In this document: positions 31,801 through 35,753 of the stretch, in pieces
Numbering within the stretch: the first letter of the stretch is position 1
Layout: each line of letters starts with the position of its first letter
Source of the DNA: JAHJBR01 sp040757035
GTDB taxonomy: Archaea > Micrarchaeota > Micrarchaeia > Anstonellales > Bilamarchaeaceae
Assembly: GCA_040757035.1 (NCBI GenBank)
Contig: JBFLYM010000007.1
Location: 1-35,753 of the forward strand
Direction of reading: 5' to 3'
DNA: 35,753 bases
Notes under the pieces: model-generated
What the model saw: only the letters and a program-made list of their open reading frames with translations
Databases searched by the model: none
What the model was told of the DNA's origin: nothing
Translations under genes and position numbers: made by a program

Positions 31801-34362
31801 ATGCAGAAGAAAAAGGAGGAAATAAAGAAAGTAATAATAAAAAAACAATCTTACATGTTTGAACCACGCAAAAGATACTTTAACAAAAAAAGATTTAAAA
31901 TAACTGAAAAAACACCTTTACAGCGTATAATGGATGAGTTGCACAAAAATGTTTTTCTAAAAAGCCCTGGTATGGATAAACCAGCAATGAAAAATCTCTT
32001 TGTTCCTGCGGCCATGATTGTAATATGTTTGGTTATTTTCATGCTGGTTGCTACAAATTTATTTTCGCCAGCTCTATCGACCCTGAATGCAACTTCAGAA
32101 GTTCTTGTGCAACCTAAATTAAATATCACGCTGACCGAAAGCGGCATTGCGTCAATTGGTGTTTTTGCTGATAACAAGCAGGTTGCGTATTACAAACTAA
32201 ATTATTCCGTATCAAATGCGAATGCGGTGACGATTTCTACAACAACGTATGCCAATCGCGTACCGAACCAAATATTTCTTTTAACAAGTAAAATGGAAAG
32301 AGCATCTACTTACTCGCAATTCAGAGATCTGCTCAAAAAGCGGCTTGCTGAGAAAAATTTGGTAATAAATGAAATTTCGCTTGAACAAATAGACGCACTT
32401 CCAAATGGCGCGCTACTCATAATACCAAGCGGCCGAATACCAGAAAAAATGGTTCAACCTGGTAATGCAAATTTAATAAGCCTGCTTCAGCGTGGTGTAA
32501 CCATAATATATATCGGACAGCGGTTTGACGAAGGCAGTATAAGCGAAACAGGAAATCGCGAACCAATTCCACCAAATTCTGAGATTAGAAATCTTTTTTC
32601 CTTTGTGGACATGAGCATAAGTTCAAACGCTCTTAACATTAATTCTCCTCTTTACCGCATATCTCAATCAAAAATGGACAGTGAATTTCTTTATGGTGCA
32701 ATAAGCAAGCAGATAATTCTAAACAGTACAATACTTTTTGTACCGCAAACTTTAGATAACGGCTGGAAAAGTCCTGATTCTGCAGCACATGATATAGAAA
32801 AAATAATCACCGAAATGAGATGGATAACTCCGGAATCCGAAACACACGTATATATTCCAGTTGTGAAAAATACCAGCAACTATGCATTTTTTTTATCTCA
32901 GTCATTTATCAAATCAAAGAAGAATATTGTTGTGCGTGTAATAGCATCGAATGAAAAAAACGAAACAACCGAAAAATTAGACATTATTTATCCGCGTAAA
33001 AATACAAATGGGGACCTTTTTTATAGTACTACTTATAATACCAATTTGTTTAAAGTAATTTCAACTAATGTTACTAACAAAGATATCCAATTTATAATTA
33101 GGTTCAATGAAACAAATAAAGGCAAACAGAAGCTATTTTTCGTAGTAACCAATGTTTATGGAAAAGAAGCGCAGCCAAATTATTCTATTTCCTACGGTAC
33201 GGAAGAAGGTATAGAACTACAAGGAACTAATCAATTTTCAGGGCCTTTAAACTTGGATGAAGGGATATATCTTGCTTCAATAATGGATGGTAGCGGCAAT
33301 AGTTATGCACAGGCCATACTTGATGTTATTGCTGTTAATTTTAAGACAGTCTCAGCTGATTACGAACAGGGAAAATTCAATTTTTCAGCATATGCCAAAC
33401 AGGACCAGCCAGTAAATATAGCAAAACTTCAGATAATAGTTGATGAAAAATATAAATTTGATTATGTTGACAAATCAACGTTTGAAGTAAATTTAAGTAA
33501 ATATGTTAATCCACTTCCTTCTGGCAATCACACGTTTGAATTTAGATTTAGTAATACTAAAAAGCAAATTGTTCTCACAAAAACTGTGCCAACACCTTCA
33601 TTCTATGAAAATCCAGTCTATTGGATTATGTCATTAATTGCGCTCGTTCTTTTTATCGGAACACCATATCTTGCTGCGTTAATACAAAAAACAGAATATT
33701 CTCTGGATATTCCTGATTTTCCCCCACTTGCAAGCATAAAAATCCCAATAAAAAAAGACGCCGTGTTCAATATATTTGAAAAAATAAATGAAGATTATAA
33801 ATGGGAAAACACTCCGTTAACACTTAGTGAAATTAAGAAAGGATTCAGAAAAATAATTTATCAAAATAAACCAATTTTTATAAGCGATTATAATTTGGAG
33901 TATATCCTTGAGGAACTGCAAAACAAAGGCTATGTTAAAAACATGCTTGAATATTATGGACTTAGTAAATGGGAAGCCGATACGAAGAGAAATATCATTC
34001 AATTAGCCATTCATAGAAAAATAAGAGATATATGTATAAACGAGGCAATACCATTTAGTAAATTAGGAGAAAGTCAGGATTATGATATAAATCTGAAAGT
34101 GCTTGGACAGGATATTTTTATATATATAATGGATTCATTCGAAAAAAGGGAAGAAAGGCTTTCATCCGCATTAAAAATAATGCATAAAGGTATTGTAGTT
34201 TTACTCTTTGAAAACTCCGATGCAAAGAAAGATTTTGAAGATACTATAAACGCTGCTTCTGAAACTAGCGGACTTGTAAAATTAGAGATAATGGCAGGTT
34301 CGCTAACTCCGTTGACTATAAATGAGTTGGAAAAAATGCTGAAGGATATGAAGGAGATTTGA
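31801..34362 (+). CDS. Large surface-exposed membrane protein with two spans and cytoplasmic tail
   Basis: An 853-residue protein, the last of the operon. The N-terminal 65 residues are basic and cytoplasmic, followed by a span at about 66-88. The next 515 residues should be outside: they are rich in strands and have at least eleven N-glycosylation sequons. A second span at about 607-629 returns the chain to the cytoplasm, and a 220-residue tail follows with two helix-rich lobes, one resembling a winged helix. A segment near 180-260 (LLIIPSGRIPEKM, GVTIIYIGQRFDEG) looks like a Rossmann-type fold. No known family is recognised. Its outer domain could be the cell-surface part of the VirB4-powered system. 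Confidence 0.8.
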   Translation: MQKKKEEIKKVIIKKQSYMFEPRKRYFNKKRFKITEKTPLQRIMDELHKNVFLKSPGMDKPAMKNLFVPAAMIVICLVIFMLVATNLFSPALSTLNATSEVLVQPKLNITLTESGIASIGVFADNKQVAYYKLNYSVSNANAVTISTTTYANRVPNQIFLLTSKMERASTYSQFRDLLKKRLAEKNLVINEISLEQIDALPNGALLIIPSGRIPEKMVQPGNANLISLLQRGVTIIYIGQRFDEGSISETGNREPIPPNSEIRNLFSFVDMSISSNALNINSPLYRISQSKMDSEFLYGAISKQIILNSTILFVPQTLDNGWKSPDSAAHDIEKIITEMRWITPESETHVYIPVVKNTSNYAFFLSQSFIKSKKNIVVRVIASNEKNETTEKLDIIYPRKNTNGDLFYSTTYNTNLFKVISTNVTNKDIQFIIRFNETNKGKQKLFFVVTNVYGKEAQPNYSISYGTEEGIELQGTNQFSGPLNLDEGIYLASIMDGSGNSYAQAILDVIAVNFKTVSADYEQGKFNFSAYAKQDQPVNIAKLQIIVDEKYKFDYVDKSTFEVNLSKYVNPLPSGNHTFEFRFSNTKKQIVLTKTVPTPSFYENPVYWIMSLIALVLFIGTPYLAALIQKTEYSLDIPDFPPLASIKIPIKKDAVFNIFEKINEDYKWENTPLTLSEIKKGFRKIIYQNKPIFISDYNLEYILEELQNKGYVKNMLEYYGLSKWEADTKRNIIQLAIHRKIRDICINEAIPFSKLGESQDYDINLKVLGQDIFIYIMDSFEKREERLSSALKIMHKGIVVLLFENSDAKKDFEDTINAASETSGLVKLEIMAGSLTPLTINELEKMLKDMKEI

Positions 34363-34420
34363 TTGGACTTTATTCTACTGGGATATAGCGTAATTTTGTT
34401 ATTTCCGAGAAAGTAAAAAA

Positions 34421-34465
34421 GTGAAGAAAGTTCCGAAAGTGAAAAGTTTAAATAACTTTCTTCAC
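34421..34465 (+). promoter_or_regulatory. Promoter of the right ATPase gene between 12-bp inverted repeats
   Basis: GTGAAGAAAGTT (34421-34432) and AACTTTCTTCAC (34454-34465) are perfect inverted repeats. A third related half-site, AGTGAAAAGTTT, lies at 34438-34449. The TATA box TTTAAAT (34447-34453) lies between the arms, and the ATG at 34476 is 25 bases further on, so the message is leaderless. A protein bound here would block the TATA box, which suggests tight repression. Confidence 0.7.
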
Positions 34466-34475
34466 TATTATAACC

Positions 34476-35645
34476 ATGAGTACTATGTTGATAAACCCAT
34501 TTTCAGCAAAACATCCTATAAATCCGGAATACTTTGTTAATAGAACAGAAATTTTAGAGGCTTTTAAAGGAGACTTGGAATTCTCTATAAATGCTAGCCC
34601 CCCAAAACCAGAAAATGTGGCAATAACCGGGCGCTGGGGCTATGGGAAAACATCTCTACTTAAGAAATTTGAAAGCATCGCACTACAGGATCAGAGGGTT
34701 TTTACGGCTTATGTAGAGGTTATACCGACTTTTTGCAATGATTTCCATGATTTCTCCATAAGGGTCAGAGATGAGATAGAAAGAAGTTTCAAGGTTTCAA
34801 GCAAATCATTATTAACGAAATTAAAAAGTGACATAATCCCGAACTGGCGTATTAAAACAATCGATCTGGGGTTGGGAGAGTTGGAAAGAACAGAACGTGG
34901 CAAATCCCATGTAACAACCTTTGAAGACTCGCTCATTGAATTATGGAAAATACTAAAGCAAAACAAGATCAAGCTTATGCTGCTGATGGTCGATGACTTG
35001 CAATATTTGGCTACTGCTTATCCTGATGGCCTTTATGACTTGCGGGGCATTTTTCAAAAATTGGCCATGGACGGTTGCAATATAATGCTTGTGATAAGCG
35101 GACCCGAGACACTTTTTCAGATTAAGGATTTTGCAGAACCATTTGCAAGATTTTTCAACAGACATAATTTAAGCACCTTTGATTTTACTGAGACAAAAAA
35201 GGCGATAGTGAAACCCATTGAAATTTCAAGCATTAATATTAAAGTTGATGAGGATATTATCAAAAAAATCCATGAACTTACCAAAGGTCATCCTTATTTT
35301 ATTCATTTTATAATGCATTACCTAGTCGAGTATAGGCAAAGTGGAAGAATCGATATAGGCTTCTTTAAAGATTCTTATGAAAAAATAGCGAAACATCTGG
35401 CAAGGGAAAAATTTGATTATGATTTCATGAGTAAGGCTACTGATAAAGAGAGAGAAATTTTATTAAAGATAGCAAAAAATCCAGTTGAGATATTTGAACC
35501 TTCCAAAATAAAGACCCCGAACGTTAGAAAATATTTAAGGCTGCTTACGGAAAAAGAATTATTAATACAGTTAGAAAGGGGCAGATATACACTTTATCAT
35601 CCTTTGTTTCGAGAGTATCTCAGATCCAACCTTACCTCCCAATGA
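34476..35645 (+). CDS. AAA ATPase with C-terminal winged helix (Orc1/Cdc6- or STAND-like)
   Basis: A 389-residue P-loop ATPase. Walker A GRWGYGKT is at 52-59, Walker B LLMVDDLQYL includes D173 and D174, and a sensor strand IMLVISGPETL lies near 205-215. The lid region FDFTETKKAIVKP and GHPYFIHFIMHYLVEY are typical of the AAA_16/ATPase_2 group. Residues 315-389 form a winged helix (KEREILLKIAKNP, TLYHPLFREYLR). The family includes replication-initiator-like and signalling ATPases; no further function can be claimed. It lies 114 bases after the 853-residue gene but has its own operator-flanked promoter, so it is separately controlled. Confidence 0.85.
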   Translation: MSTMLINPFSAKHPINPEYFVNRTEILEAFKGDLEFSINASPPKPENVAITGRWGYGKTSLLKKFESIALQDQRVFTAYVEVIPTFCNDFHDFSIRVRDEIERSFKVSSKSLLTKLKSDIIPNWRIKTIDLGLGELERTERGKSHVTTFEDSLIELWKILKQNKIKLMLLMVDDLQYLATAYPDGLYDLRGIFQKLAMDGCNIMLVISGPETLFQIKDFAEPFARFFNRHNLSTFDFTETKKAIVKPIEISSINIKVDEDIIKKIHELTKGHPYFIHFIMHYLVEYRQSGRIDIGFFKDSYEKIAKHLAREKFDYDFMSKATDKEREILLKIAKNPVEIFEPSKIKTPNVRKYLRLLTEKELLIQLERGRYTLYHPLFREYLRSNLTSQ

Positions 35646-35646
35646 G

Positions 35647-35753
35647 TTAGGCACATAGTTTCATTGCACTCAAAATCTCCCGTTGCCTTTTCCCTATTTC
35701 AGTAGTTATCAAATCTCCATTCTGAAGCTCTACCTTCTTTATCTTCTCGAGTT
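35647..35753 (-). CDS. 3' end of a gene running off the right edge
   Basis: A frame open from the window edge to a TAA at 35649-35647 encodes 34 residues, LEKIKKVELQNGDLITTE and then IGKRQREILSAMKLCA. It reads like the end of a real protein, with a helix near its terminus, and converges on the ATPase gene one base away. The product cannot be identified. Confidence 0.5.
   Translation of the reverse strand, partial: LEKIKKVELQNGDLITTEIGKRQREILSAMKLCA

Noticed and set aside
27961..34362. Classic conjugative element
   Set aside because: No relaxase, coupling protein, integrase or pilin-like gene is visible around the VirB4-like ATPase.

Overview
The window is archaeal. It carries class I lysyl-tRNA synthetase, archaeal-type prolyl-tRNA synthetase, TATA-binding protein, ribosomal protein L21e, RNA polymerase subunit F, a DUF655 protein and an archaeal class CCA-adding enzyme. 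Start sites follow archaeal usage: TATA boxes of the TTTAAATA kind about 25-27 bases before a start codon (leaderless), or a GGTGAT/GAGGTGAT ribosome site inside operons. The DNA is AT-rich and compact. Small lineage genes plus complete-looking amino-acid genes suit a DPANN-type archaeon (for example Diapherotrites or a relative), but no feature here fixes the lineage.

Layout. 1-2100: a DUF234-type archaeal ATPase gene bracketed by a perfect 67-bp direct repeat, apparently an inserted cassette. 2105-5113: divergent lysS and a phosphohexomutase (glmM/manB type). 5217-8209: convergent ilvC and ilvD (valine/isoleucine synthesis), separated by a dispersed repeat that also supplies the ilvD stop codon and is itself interrupted by a 144-bp foldback element. 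8368-10443: tbp, then the rpl21e-rpoF-DUF655 information-processing operon. 10485-11913: tRNA-Val overlapping the end of the CCA-adding enzyme gene. 11966-14275: a lipid-anchored, three-span membrane protein of unknown family, followed directly by two more copies of the dispersed repeat. 14780-16429: two unknown convergent genes. 16541-19516: a SWIM zinc-finger/SNF2 helicase pair. 19709-22918: a propeller-type lipoprotein, tRNA-Gln, proS and a coiled-coil/winged-helix protein.

22995-27772 is a lysine/homoserine operon: dapA, dapB, a free-standing double-ACT protein, homoserine dehydrogenase and aspartate kinase. Three direct repeats lie between its promoter and the first start codon.

27961-34362 is the most interesting part: a five-gene operon with a two-span membrane protein, a HerA/VirB4-like ATPase, a small zinc-ribbon membrane protein, a coiled-coil/winged-helix protein (paralogous to the one upstream of proS) and an 853-residue protein with a large, sequon-rich outer domain between two membrane spans. 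I read it as a candidate envelope-spanning transfer, secretion or surface machine powered by the VirB4-like motor; its substrate cannot be told from sequence. The window closes with a second AAA ATPase whose TATA box lies between the arms of a perfect 12-bp inverted repeat, and the tail of one more gene on the minus strand.
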